From Testudinibacter aquarius (GTDB lineage Bacteria > Pseudomonadota > Gammaproteobacteria > Enterobacterales > Pasteurellaceae), in contig NZ_SMCP01000011.1 of assembly GCF_004342725.1 (NCBI RefSeq), positions 1 through 64,000 on the forward strand: a stretch of 64,000 bases of DNA. The letters are read 5' to 3'. The position numbers were made by a program, and so were the translations under genes. How positions within the stretch are numbered: the first letter of the stretch is position 1; each line of letters starts with the position of its first letter. Shown one piece after another: positions 56,628 through 64,000 of the stretch. The notes beneath the pieces are model-generated. The model worked only from the letters and a program-made list of their open reading frames with translations. It was not told the DNA's origin and did no database searches.

Positions 56628-57761
56628 ATGGATACCGTCAGAATAGGACTTATCGGCACAGGTTATATCGGGCGCTGCCACGCAATTGCCTATGCTCAGG
56701 CACCAACCGTTTTTAATTTACAGGGCAAGTTAGTGCTGGAATATCTAGCAGAAATCACCCCGGAGCTGGCAGCACAAAAAGCGCAGGAATTTGGTTTTAA
56801 ACGTTCTACCGGTGATTGGCGCGATGTGGTGCGTGACCCGAATGTGGATGTTGTGGATATTTGCACACCCAATTTTTTGCACCGCGAGATTGCGCTCGAA
56901 GCCATCAAACACGGCAAACATGTGTATTCGGAAAAGCCGTTGGCACTGACCGCACTTGAAGCCAAAGAGATGTATGATGCCGCCACCGAAGCCGGAATTA
57001 AAACGTTGGTCGGGTTTAACTATATGAAAAATCCCACCAGCCAACTGGCAAGGGAGATTATTCGCAACGGCGAAATCGGCGAAGTTATCCACTTTTACGG
57101 CACTCACAATGAAGACTATTTAGCCAACCCGGACACCCCGATCGATTGGCACTGTTATCGGGCAAAAGCCGGCTTGGGTGCGTTGGGTGATATTGGCGCG
57201 CACATTGTCAATATGGCGCAATATTTGCTGGACGAAGACATTGTCAGCGTCAATGGCGATCTGCAAACCGTGATCAAACAGCGCCCTGATCCGCAAGATC
57301 GAAGCAAGCTGATCCAGGTTGAAAATGAAGATCAGGCAAGTAGTCTGTTGCGTTTTGCCAATGGGGTGATGGGTACGATTGAAACCTCAAGAATCGCCTG
57401 CGGACGCAAAATGGGCTTAACTTATGTAGTGACCGGTACCAAAGGCAGCATCAGCTATACCCAAGAACGAATGGCGGAATTGAAGCTGTATCTACATGAC
57501 GATAACCCGGCACGTCAAGGCTTTAAAACCCTGCTCACCGGACCGCTGCACCCTGACTACAAACCGTTTTGTGTCAGCGCCGGACATGGCATTGGCTTTA
57601 ACGATCAAAAAACCGTTGAGGTACGCGATTTAATCCTTGGCTTAACCGAAGACAAACCGATGTGGCCTGATTTTGAGGAAGGCTATAAAGTGTCGCGAGT
57701 CTTGGAAGCCATTGCCAAATCCGCAGCAACCAAAACATGGGTTGATGTCTATTCTGAATAG
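56628..57761 (+). CDS. Gfo/Idh/MocA dehydrogenase of the inositol locus
   Basis: A 377-residue NAD(P)-dependent oxidoreductase. Rossmann motif GLIGTGYIGRCHA (about 6-18); catalytic Lys in YSEKPLALTA; DIGAHIVNMAQYLL and GFNYMKNP are also typical. With inositol genes on both sides it is probably an inositol dehydrogenase (myo- or scyllo-inositol to the inosose), but the length (IolG is usually near 340) suggests a scyllo-inositol or related variant. Preceded by AAGGAG. Confidence 0.82.
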   Translation: MDTVRIGLIGTGYIGRCHAIAYAQAPTVFNLQGKLVLEYLAEITPELAAQKAQEFGFKRSTGDWRDVVRDPNVDVVDICTPNFLHREIALEAIKHGKHVYSEKPLALTALEAKEMYDAATEAGIKTLVGFNYMKNPTSQLAREIIRNGEIGEVIHFYGTHNEDYLANPDTPIDWHCYRAKAGLGALGDIGAHIVNMAQYLLDEDIVSVNGDLQTVIKQRPDPQDRSKLIQVENEDQASSLLRFANGVMGTIETSRIACGRKMGLTYVVTGTKGSISYTQERMAELKLYLHDDNPARQGFKTLLTGPLHPDYKPFCVSAGHGIGFNDQKTVEVRDLILGLTEDKPMWPDFEEGYKVSRVLEAIAKSAATKTWVDVYSE

Positions 57762-57780
57762 ACACAACTGTCAAATTTCG

Positions 57781-57809
57781 GCAGATCATAGACAATTTTT
57801 ATGATCTGC
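57781..57809 (+). terminator. Hairpin after the dehydrogenase gene
   Basis: GCAGATCATA (57781-57790) and TATGATCTGC (57800-57809) form a 10-bp perfect stem with a 9-nt loop, 20 bp behind the stop codon. Confidence 0.6.
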
Positions 57810-57819
57810 TTAACAAAAT

Positions 57820-57896
57820 TGAAACAAATTTTCCAATATTATTGACAGCATTTCAGGTAATGCTATTCTTCACTTCGAAATGAACCAAACATTTCA
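57820..57896 (+). promoter_or_regulatory. Promoter and flanking operators of the inositol ABC operon
   Basis: A promoter TTGACA (57842-57847), 16-bp spacer, TATTCT (57864-57869) lies between TGAAACAAATTTTCCA (57820-57835) and TGAACCAAACATTTCA (57881-57896), each one change from TGAAA-N6-TTTCA. This is in a 324-bp gap before the binding-protein gene; the remaining ~190 bp of leader show no clear feature. Confidence 0.6.
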
Positions 57897-58085
57897 AACA
57901 TTAGAAATTATTGATTTTTTATTCTAAATTAAATAAATCGCCCTTTAACGTCGTATCCGAAACCACCTGTCTTTTCACAACTGTTTAGTCAAAGCCAGGC
58001 AGTTTCAGCTTTAAATACCATGACGTAGCTATGATTGATGTTTCTAATCGTATTATGTCACGTCCAAATATTATGAGGTGAATAT

Positions 58086-59015
58086 ATGAAAACAAGTCGT
58101 AAATTAGCCCTTTCTTTGTTAACGCTTGGCTTAGCGTTTAATGTTTATGCAAAAGATGAATTGGTAGTTTTCAGCCTGCCGAACTTATCTAGTCCATTTG
58201 AAGTGCAACTCTCCAAATCCGCAATGAATACCGCTAAAGAATTACAAGTCAATTTACAAGTTCTCGACGGGCAAAGCAGCTCCACCAAGCAAGCCGCCGA
58301 CTTGGAAAATGCAATTACCAAAGGCGCAAAAGGGATTATCATCGCCCCTAACGATGTCAATGCGATTGCCGCTGCGGTGGAAGAAATTATCGACGAAAAA
58401 ATTCCAACCGCAACGTTGGATCGTAAAGTACAAAGCAGTCAGCCAATACCGCACTTTGGTGCCAATAACTACACCGGTGGACAAGAAATCGCTAACGTTG
58501 TGAAAGGAAAATTCCCGGATGGTGCGAATATCATTTTGCTGACCGGACAGCCGGGCTCCAGTTCCAATATCGAACGGATGAACGGTATTCGTGACGGATT
58601 AAAAGACGGCAAATACAACATTCTGGTCGATCAAACTGGCAACTGGTTACGTTCTGAAGGATTACGGATCATTGAGAGTGTGCTGCCGACCTTAAAACAA
58701 AAACCGGACGTGATTTTGGCCGCTAACGATGATATGGCATTAGGCGCCATCGAAGCATTAAATGGTTTAGGTTATAAAGCCGGTGATATTTTGGTAACTG
58801 GATTTGATGCCGGCCCAGAAGCTTTGTCTCGTATTAAAGAAGGCTGGTTATATGCCACCGCCGATCAACGCCCAAGCTATGCGGTCAAAACCGCACTTGA
58901 ACAAGTCGTCACCAAAGCGCGCGGCGGCGCTGAAGTAAAAGGGCTAGACTTCGCTCCGACGGTGATTACGCAAAGTAACTTAAATGATGCAGAGCGAATC
59001 GGAGAAGTAAAATAA
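58086..59015 (+). CDS. Inositol-locus ABC binding protein
   Basis: A 309-residue periplasmic binding protein with signal peptide (ends NVYAK, about residue 22) and RbsB-like lobes (FSLPNLSSPFEVQLSKSAMN, KGAKGIIIAPNDVNAIAAA, GANNYTGGQEIANVV, LVTGFDAGPEALSRIKEG). Context predicts myo-inositol; related Pasteurellaceae binding proteins have been linked to inositol. GAGGTG precedes the ATG, and a strong hairpin follows the gene. Confidence 0.86.
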   Translation: MKTSRKLALSLLTLGLAFNVYAKDELVVFSLPNLSSPFEVQLSKSAMNTAKELQVNLQVLDGQSSSTKQAADLENAITKGAKGIIIAPNDVNAIAAAVEEIIDEKIPTATLDRKVQSSQPIPHFGANNYTGGQEIANVVKGKFPDGANIILLTGQPGSSSNIERMNGIRDGLKDGKYNILVDQTGNWLRSEGLRIIESVLPTLKQKPDVILAANDDMALGAIEALNGLGYKAGDILVTGFDAGPEALSRIKEGWLYATADQRPSYAVKTALEQVVTKARGGAEVKGLDFAPTVITQSNLNDAERIGEVK

Positions 59016-59023
59016 ATCAATTC

Positions 59024-59054
59024 CCGGCTGCAATATTCAGCATATTGCAGCCGG
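59024..59054 (+). terminator. Intercistronic hairpin after the inositol binding-protein gene
   Basis: CCGGCTGCAATAT (59024-59036) and ATATTGCAGCCGG (59042-59054) form a 13-bp perfect stem with a 5-nt loop, the strongest of the three such hairpins in this window. Confidence 0.75.
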
Positions 59055-59069
59055 ATCTGAGAGGTCTAT

Positions 59070-60608
59070 ATGTCAGCCCCTTTATTAAAAGTCCAGAATC
59101 TTACTAAAAGTTTTTCCGGCATCTTGGCACTGAACGGTGTGCAATTACAGGTTGCTGCCGGTGAGGTTCATGCCTTGTTGGGTGAAAACGGTGCCGGAAA
59201 ATCCACCTTGCTGAAAGCCTTGTCCGGCGCACAGCCGCAAACCAGTGGCGAGATCATTTTCAATGGTAAAACCTTGGATATCAACGACAGCCCGCACGCG
59301 CGACAACTGCAAGGCATCGTCACCATTTATCAAGAATTCAATCTGTTGCCAAATATGACGGTAGCGGAGAATTTTTTTCTTGGGCGCGAACCATTAACCA
59401 AAGGCATCTTTGTTGATCGCAAAAATCTCGAACAAGAAGCCAAAATGGTGCTGGATAATCTCAAACTCAATATCTCACCCAATGCACAGGTGGCGCAATT
59501 GAGCGTCGCACAACAACAAATGGTTGAAATTGCCCGTGCTTTAACCTTGAATGCCAAACTGATTATCATGGACGAACCCTCTGCAGCATTGAGCGATAAA
59601 GAGGTGGAAACCCTGCATCAAATTGTGCGTGATCTAAAATCCCGTGGGGTCAGTATTATTTATGTTACCCACCGCCTCAACGAAGTGTTTGCGCTGTGCG
59701 ATCGTTTCACCGTCTTCCAAGACGGCAAGTATACCGGTGAAGGCAACGTTGCCGAAACCAATGTAGATGAAATTATCCGCATGATGGTCGGTCGTAATGT
59801 CATCTTCAACCGCCGCCCGTCAAGTGAAACCCAACATAAAGATAAACCGGTGGTGCTATCCGTCCGTTATCTAAAAAAAGAAAAACCACAAATGGATCCA
59901 CACGGTATTGCGCTGCACGATGTCAGTTTCGATATTCATCAAGGCGAAGTGTTGGGAATTGCCGGACTGGTCGGGGCAGGGCGAACCGAAATTGCGCGTT
60001 GCCTGTTTGGCGCTGATCACTATCAATCGGGCGAAATCACCCTCAACGGCAAATCTTATCATGCCAACTCTCCTTTGGAAGCATTGGATCTGGGCGTTGC
60101 GCTGGTGCCGGAAGACCGTAAAAAAGAGGGACTGGTACTCGGCTTACCGATTCGCACCAATATGACGCTTTCCAATTTAAAAAATCTGCTCACCATGAAA
60201 TGGTTTGTGAATGAGAACCGTGAAACAGATTTGATCGAATCCTATCGTCAAGCACTCAGTATCAAAATGGCAAGCGCCTCATTGGAAGCGCGCAAACTGT
60301 CCGGCGGAAATCAACAGAAAATTATTCTTGCCCGCTGTATGTCATTAAATCCAAAAGTATTAATTGTTGATGAACCGACGCGCGGCATTGATGTCGGCGC
60401 AAAATCCGAAGTGCATCAAGTGTTGTTTGATATGGCTAAAAAAGGCGTTGCCGTGCTAGTGATCTCTTCCGATTTACCGGAAATCATGGCGATTTCTGAC
60501 CGGATTATTACCCTTTCGGAAGGAAAAGTGACCGGTGAGATCCACGGTGATGATGCAACCGAAGAAAAATTGATGTCAATGATGGCGATCGGTGTAAACC
60601 GGCATTAA
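59070..60608 (+). CDS. Inositol-locus ABC transporter ATPase
   Basis: A 512-residue double ATPase of the CUT2 class. First half: GENGAGKST, LSVAQQQ, LIIMDEPSAAL. Second half: GLVGAGRTE, LSGGNQQK, VLIVDEPTRGIDVGA. The usual Thr of the first Walker B extension is Ser (DEPSAAL). It follows the binding protein after a hairpin and precedes the permease by 27 bp. Confidence 0.9.
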   Translation: MSAPLLKVQNLTKSFSGILALNGVQLQVAAGEVHALLGENGAGKSTLLKALSGAQPQTSGEIIFNGKTLDINDSPHARQLQGIVTIYQEFNLLPNMTVAENFFLGREPLTKGIFVDRKNLEQEAKMVLDNLKLNISPNAQVAQLSVAQQQMVEIARALTLNAKLIIMDEPSAALSDKEVETLHQIVRDLKSRGVSIIYVTHRLNEVFALCDRFTVFQDGKYTGEGNVAETNVDEIIRMMVGRNVIFNRRPSSETQHKDKPVVLSVRYLKKEKPQMDPHGIALHDVSFDIHQGEVLGIAGLVGAGRTEIARCLFGADHYQSGEITLNGKSYHANSPLEALDLGVALVPEDRKKEGLVLGLPIRTNMTLSNLKNLLTMKWFVNENRETDLIESYRQALSIKMASASLEARKLSGGNQQKIILARCMSLNPKVLIVDEPTRGIDVGAKSEVHQVLFDMAKKGVAVLVISSDLPEIMAISDRIITLSEGKVTGEIHGDDATEEKLMSMMAIGVNRH

Positions 60609-60635
60609 ACAGGCTTGTAAGATAAGGAAAGTATT

Positions 60636-61664
60636 ATGTTTGAGAATATGCTAAAAAATTTAGGGATTGTGGACGAAAACGGTAAAAAAGACCCGATTGC
60701 CTTTTTCGAGCGGTTTGGAGTGCTGGTTTTTCTAGTGTTTTTGATTATCTTTTTCCAATTCCAAAACAGTGCGTTTTTATCCGAACGCAATATCTTTAAC
60801 ATCCTGACCGAAGTGTCGATTTTCGGCATCATGGCGGTTGGTATGACCTTCGTGATTTTAACTGCCGGGATTGACCTTTCCGTCGGCTCCGTGCTGGCGG
60901 TGTGTGCAATTTTTGCCGCTCATGTGATTAAAGGCGATAACACCGTCACCGTCGAACCCGGTGCTTGGGGCGGCATGAGCTGGCTGATCGGCTTGGGGAT
61001 CTGTTTGGCGATGGGAACCTTTATCGGCTGGCTGCATGGCTTAGGCGTGACCAAATTGAAAATTCCACCGTTTATCGTCACCTTAGGCGGTATGACCATT
61101 TGGCGTGGTCTGACCTTGGTAATTAATGATGGTGCGCCAATCGCCGGTTTTGACCAAGGCTACCGCTGGTGGGGACGCGGCGATCTGCTAGGAGTGCCGG
61201 TGCCGGTGGTGATCTTTGCCATTGTCGCCATTCTCGGCTATATTGCGCTACACAAAACCCGCTGGGGACGCTATGTCTATTCCGTCGGCGGCAACCCGGA
61301 AGCCGCACGCTTGGCCGGCGTCAACATCAACCGCACTTTGATCAGCGTCTATGTGGTCATTGGAGCACTGGCAGGTCTGGCCGGTTTTATCTTAAGCGCC
61401 CGCTTAGGCAGCGCCGAATCTGTTGCCGGAGTAGCATTTGAACTACGGGTTATCGCTTCCGTGGTCATCGGCGGCACCTCTCTGATGGGCGGCTATGGCC
61501 GCATCACCGGCACCATCTTCGGCTCGATTATCATGGGTGTCCTGATCAACGGATTAGTACTAATGGACGTCTCCGCCTACTACCAACAAATCATCATGGG
61601 GGCAATTATTATCCTCGCAGTATCGTTTGATACTTATGCAAAAAGCCGGAGAGGGGCGGTTTAG
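60636..61664 (+). CDS. Inositol-locus ABC transporter permease
   Basis: A 342-residue RbsC-like permease with a charged N-terminal extension (about 25 residues) before the first membrane segment. Blocks: FVILTAGIDLSVGSVLAVCA, LKIPPFIVTLGGMTIWRG, VVIGGTSLMGGYGR. Completes the inositol uptake set. A MITE-like element lies between its stop codon and the likely terminator. Confidence 0.9.
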   Translation: MFENMLKNLGIVDENGKKDPIAFFERFGVLVFLVFLIIFFQFQNSAFLSERNIFNILTEVSIFGIMAVGMTFVILTAGIDLSVGSVLAVCAIFAAHVIKGDNTVTVEPGAWGGMSWLIGLGICLAMGTFIGWLHGLGVTKLKIPPFIVTLGGMTIWRGLTLVINDGAPIAGFDQGYRWWGRGDLLGVPVPVVIFAIVAILGYIALHKTRWGRYVYSVGGNPEAARLAGVNINRTLISVYVVIGALAGLAGFILSARLGSAESVAGVAFELRVIASVVIGGTSLMGGYGRITGTIFGSIIMGVLINGLVLMDVSAYYQQIIMGAIIILAVSFDTYAKSRRGAV

Positions 61665-61675
61665 TTAGCCTGAGT

Positions 61676-61867
61676 TTAGGGTCTGTTGATCTTTGTTTAT
61701 AATTTGAGCTATAGACTATTTTTCGCCACTCTTTTTGCAAATAAATAAGGCAAAAGTTGTGAAGTTTAGTCATTCTAAACGAGCAGCTTTTAACGCCGTA
61801 GTGGCGAAAAATAGCCATAGTCCTACGGATTGTGTTTAAAATATAAACAAAGATCAACAGACCCTAA
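61676..61867. mobile_element. 192-bp MITE-like repeat element
   Basis: Terminal 26-bp inverted repeats (61676-61701 and 61842-61867), beginning TTAGGGTCTGTTGATCTTTG, are identical. Inside, CTATTTTTCGCCACT (61716-61730) is inverted as AGTGGCGAAAAATAG (61800-61814). It has no coding capacity. Related shorter copies are at 26,931 and 44,710-44,840. A non-autonomous element moved by an unseen transposase is the best explanation. Confidence 0.72.
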
Positions 61868-61883
61868 TATTCTAAAGCATTAG

Positions 61884-61921
61884 AAAAGCCGAATCGGAAT
61901 CAATATTTCTATTCGGCTTTT
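61884..61921 (+). terminator. Terminator of the inositol ABC operon
   Basis: AAAAGCCGAAT (61884-61894) and ATTCGGCTTTT (61911-61921) plus a T run. It is separated from the permease stop by the MITE-like element. Confidence 0.8.
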
Positions 61922-62019
61922 TCTTATTTTTATTTCATCTTATAGCCGTTTAACAATCTCACCGTAGTTTTACACTTACCCCTTGTATCTTCACACACCT
62001 ATTCTTCGATCATGATCAC

Positions 62020-62073
62020 AAAATCAATTAAAGTTGATTGTATAAAGATACAAAATCAACTTTAATTGATTTT
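62020..62073. promoter_or_regulatory. Double palindrome before the YheO-like regulator gene
   Basis: A perfect 20-bp inverted repeat has arms at 62020-62039 and 62054-62073. Each arm holds its own palindrome AATCAA-N6-TTGATT (62022-62039 and 62054-62071), so this looks like two operators 32 bp apart. It lies 36 bp before the regulator start and suggests autoregulation. The rest of the gap (61,922-62,019) shows nothing clear. Confidence 0.65.
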
Positions 62074-62108
62074 ATGATTTTTTAATAAAAAATATTTGAG
62101 TACGTAAC

Positions 62109-62822
62109 ATGGTAAAACTAAATCAAACACGGGATTTTCCAACACTAACCTATCCTTTAACGCTGGTTGATAAACAAATTCTGCGTTCGCAGGAACCGGT
62201 TTTGACGATGCTAAAAAATCTATTGGGAAACGATTGCGAAGTGGTGCTGCACTCTTTAGCCGATTTGCAATGCTCGGTGATCAAGATAGTGAATTCCCAT
62301 TTGACCGATAGAGCGGTCGGTGCGCCTATCACCAGCACCGCCTTAAATATGCTGAAACAGATGACGGAAGAAAAAACATTTGTGACTGATGCCTATTTTA
62401 CCCATGCTAAAAACGGACAAAAAATGCGCTCTATCACTCAAGCCGTATTGGGTGAAAACGATCGCATTATCGGCTTGCTCTGTGTCAATTTAAGCCTCGA
62501 TACCCCATTACACGATTTTATGTCTTTTTTGTTGAGTACAAATACGACTCAAGTGCAATCAGCGACAGTCAATGAAATTAAAAATGGGGAACTATTTGCA
62601 GAAAATATCGACGATTTATTCAATCAGACGGCTGAAAAAGTGATCGACAGAATCAGTCATGATCCGACTATCGGTGTAAATAATAAAAATAAACTGATTA
62701 TCACCGAGCTTTACCAGCAGGGGCTATTCGAATTGAAGGGGGCAACCAAAGTGATTGCCAATTTATTGGGCATTTCAACCCACACCGTATATTTACACTT
62801 ACGCAATTGTTCCGACACATAA
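62109..62822 (+). CDS. YheO/DauR-type PAS-HTH regulator
   Basis: A 237-residue regulator with the YheO-like PAS domain (about 25-135: LKNLLGNDCEVVLHSLADLQCSVIKIVNSHLTDRAVGAP ... ENDRIIGLLCVNL) and a C-terminal HTH (about 185-232, LYQQGLFELKGATKVIANLLGISTHTVYLHLR). Such regulators often control D-amino-acid or hydroxy-acid catabolism; DauR of Pseudomonas is the studied case. It heads a same-strand cluster with a TIM-barrel enzyme and a RidA protein and is preceded by a double palindrome. Confidence 0.83.
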   Translation: MVKLNQTRDFPTLTYPLTLVDKQILRSQEPVLTMLKNLLGNDCEVVLHSLADLQCSVIKIVNSHLTDRAVGAPITSTALNMLKQMTEEKTFVTDAYFTHAKNGQKMRSITQAVLGENDRIIGLLCVNLSLDTPLHDFMSFLLSTNTTQVQSATVNEIKNGELFAENIDDLFNQTAEKVIDRISHDPTIGVNNKNKLIITELYQQGLFELKGATKVIANLLGISTHTVYLHLRNCSDT

Positions 62823-62832
62823 GGAGTTAACA

Positions 62833-63789
62833 ATGAAATTCGGATTAGAAACAGAATCTTGCCATCTCCTTTTTCAGCATCGAAAAATGGACGTTTTTGC
62901 TTTCATTAAAAAAACGTGGCAACTAGGTTTGGATGGTGTAGAGCTGAATATTATTCCTGATCTGAATCTTCATCCACAATTTGGTGTGCTTGATAGCGAT
63001 CAGAAGACCTATCTACACCGAGTTAGAGAAACCATTGAAAAGTATAATCTTTATTGTGAAATAGATACCCGATTTTGTGATACGGAAAGTTTAGCACCGG
63101 CATTGAAAATTGCCAATGAACTGGGAGCCGATGTGGTGCGAACCTATGTCAGCAGCGGTAAATTTAACTCGCAACGTATGGCAAAAGCACCAACTCAACT
63201 CAAAGCTATCGTACCTTTACTCAAAAAATATCGTATTAAATTAGCATTGGAAAACCATGAACACGAAACATCACAAGAAATTATCCACATTATCGAAGCG
63301 GTAAACAGCCAATGGGTCGGCGCACATTGCGATATCGGTAATTCTATGATGGCGTGGGAGGATCCGGTTGAAGCGGTCAAAGCACTGGCGCCTTATACCT
63401 ATTCCACCCATTTTAAAGATCACATCGTGATCGTGCATGATGATACTCCAGTTGTATGCGGCGTACCTATCGGGCAGGGAAGCATCAACATTGATCAATG
63501 TTTTAAAATTTTACTGGAAGATTCGCCGATTACACATATCAATATCGAAAATTGCTATCCCTATTGCGCCAATTTTGCACGCCCGAAAGGTACGGGAGGC
63601 ATGGATACTTTTAGCGGTGCTTTTCAAATCAAACCGCCCCCTTTTGCAGAGAGTTTAATCAAACCTTTAGATTACTATTATCCTCACAAAATTTCTTCAC
63701 AAGCACTGGCAATCCTTACTCAAGCACAACTGGACGGGCTGAAAACCTCAATTGATGCCCTATATGACTTAAAACAAAAATATTGTTAA
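62833..63789 (+). CDS. TIM-barrel sugar isomerase/epimerase-like protein
   Basis: A 318-residue protein of the xylose-isomerase-like (AP endonuclease 2) superfamily. Candidate metal ligands: Glu in LALENHEHETSQEI, Asp/His in GAHCDIGNSMMAWEDP, His in STHFKDH and Glu in NIENCYPY. AAGGAG precedes ATG 62833, 10 bp after the regulator. Isomerase, epimerase or dehydratase activity is possible; it does not look like IolE, so I do not assign it to inositol. Confidence 0.75.
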   Translation: MKFGLETESCHLLFQHRKMDVFAFIKKTWQLGLDGVELNIIPDLNLHPQFGVLDSDQKTYLHRVRETIEKYNLYCEIDTRFCDTESLAPALKIANELGADVVRTYVSSGKFNSQRMAKAPTQLKAIVPLLKKYRIKLALENHEHETSQEIIHIIEAVNSQWVGAHCDIGNSMMAWEDPVEAVKALAPYTYSTHFKDHIVIVHDDTPVVCGVPIGQGSINIDQCFKILLEDSPITHINIENCYPYCANFARPKGTGGMDTFSGAFQIKPPPFAESLIKPLDYYYPHKISSQALAILTQAQLDGLKTSIDALYDLKQKYC

Positions 63790-63798
63790 GGAAAAATA

Positions 63799-64000
63799 AT
63801 GAAACAGACTATCCACACTGCACTTGCGCCATCGGCGATCGGACCTTATGTACAAGCCGTAAGAGTTAAGGACTGGCTATATATTTCAGGTTGCATACCG
63901 ATTACAGCAGACACCAACAACATGGTTGCTGGCGCTATTGAAGAACAGACCCGTCAAGCGCTAAAAAATCTGGATGCTATTTTAACAGCGGCCGGCGGCT
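63799..64000 (+). CDS. RidA-family enamine/imine deaminase, partial (3' end outside window)
   Basis: The first 67 codons of a RidA/YjgF protein: TALAPSAIGPYVQAVRVKDWLYISGCIPIT and EEQTRQALKNLDAILTAAG are the family's N-terminal half. RidA proteins hydrolyse reactive enamines or imines made by PLP enzymes. It starts 9 bp after the TIM-barrel gene with AAGG ahead of the ATG. The arginine near the end of the family cannot be seen because the gene is cut. Confidence 0.85.
   Translation, partial: MKQTIHTALAPSAIGPYVQAVRVKDWLYISGCIPITADTNNMVAGAIEEQTRQALKNLDAILTAAGG

Noticed and set aside
62833-63789. TIM-barrel protein as inosose dehydratase IolE
   Set aside because: The sequence lacks the IolE N-terminal pattern, and it sits in a different transcription unit with its own regulator.

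Overview
The window is from a Pasteurellaceae chromosome. The 9-bp Haemophilus-type DNA uptake core AAGTGCGGT (or its complement) recurs dozens of times, often as inverted pairs behind genes, and the housekeeping genes (clpB, rpoH, rpe-gph-trpS, recQ, cyaY, lysA) read like that family. The uptake core is the Haemophilus/Pasteurella/Aggregatibacter/A. succinogenes/Basfia type, not the A. pleuropneumoniae type. No species name can be given from sequence alone.

Layout: 1-130 holds the promoter and boxA leader of an rRNA operon that runs leftward out of the window. 183-14,000 is mostly core: an exported ATP-dependent DNA ligase, a conserved hypothetical protein, a tartrate/fumarate dehydratase locus with its anion transporter and LysR regulator, clpB with a sigma-32 promoter, rpoH, an exported ClpP-like protein, a PHP phosphatase, trpS, gph and rpe. 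From 14,200 the window is a carbohydrate-uptake archipelago: (a) an RbsB-type ABC transporter with a PfkB kinase and LacI regulator; (b) araC, a two-permease Lsr/Rha-like ABC transporter and araB; (c) the fucose operon fucR-fucIKUA with its own ABC transporter; (d) a four-carbon acid (threonate-type) operon pdxA2-dtnK-kdgT with a GntR regulator; (e) an intracellular alpha-L-fucosidase with a PTS EIIC; (f) a core break with recQ, cyaY, lptM and lysA; (g) an RpiR regulator, the melibiose genes melR-melA-melB, and inositol genes iolB, iolA, a Gfo/Idh dehydrogenase and an ABC transporter; (h) the start of a YheO-like regulator / TIM-barrel / RidA cluster cut by the window end.

How they work together: four sugar ABC systems, two secondary transporters, one dicarboxylate-type transporter and one PTS permease each sit beside the enzymes for their likely substrates (L-arabinose, L-fucose, fucosylated sugars, melibiose, inositol, threonate/tartrate). 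Three ABC operons start with the binding-protein gene and carry a strong hairpin right behind it. CRP-like sites are visible upstream of the ara, fuc, fucosidase and possibly the RbsB-type operons. Two sets are incomplete within the window: araB/araC without araA/araD, and iolA/iolB without iolC/iolD/iolE.

Non-genic structure worth attention: a shared 16-bp operator TGAAA-N6-TTTCA at the iol promoters and the fucosidase promoter; an E. coli-like araI arrangement upstream of the ara transporter; a 192-bp MITE-like element with shorter relatives, one of which supplies the recQ stop codon; a family of GGGCGGAT palindromes; and an AT-rich stretch of about 10 kb without uptake sequences covering the ara locus. 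I see no CRISPR array, prophage, transposase or tRNA gene.
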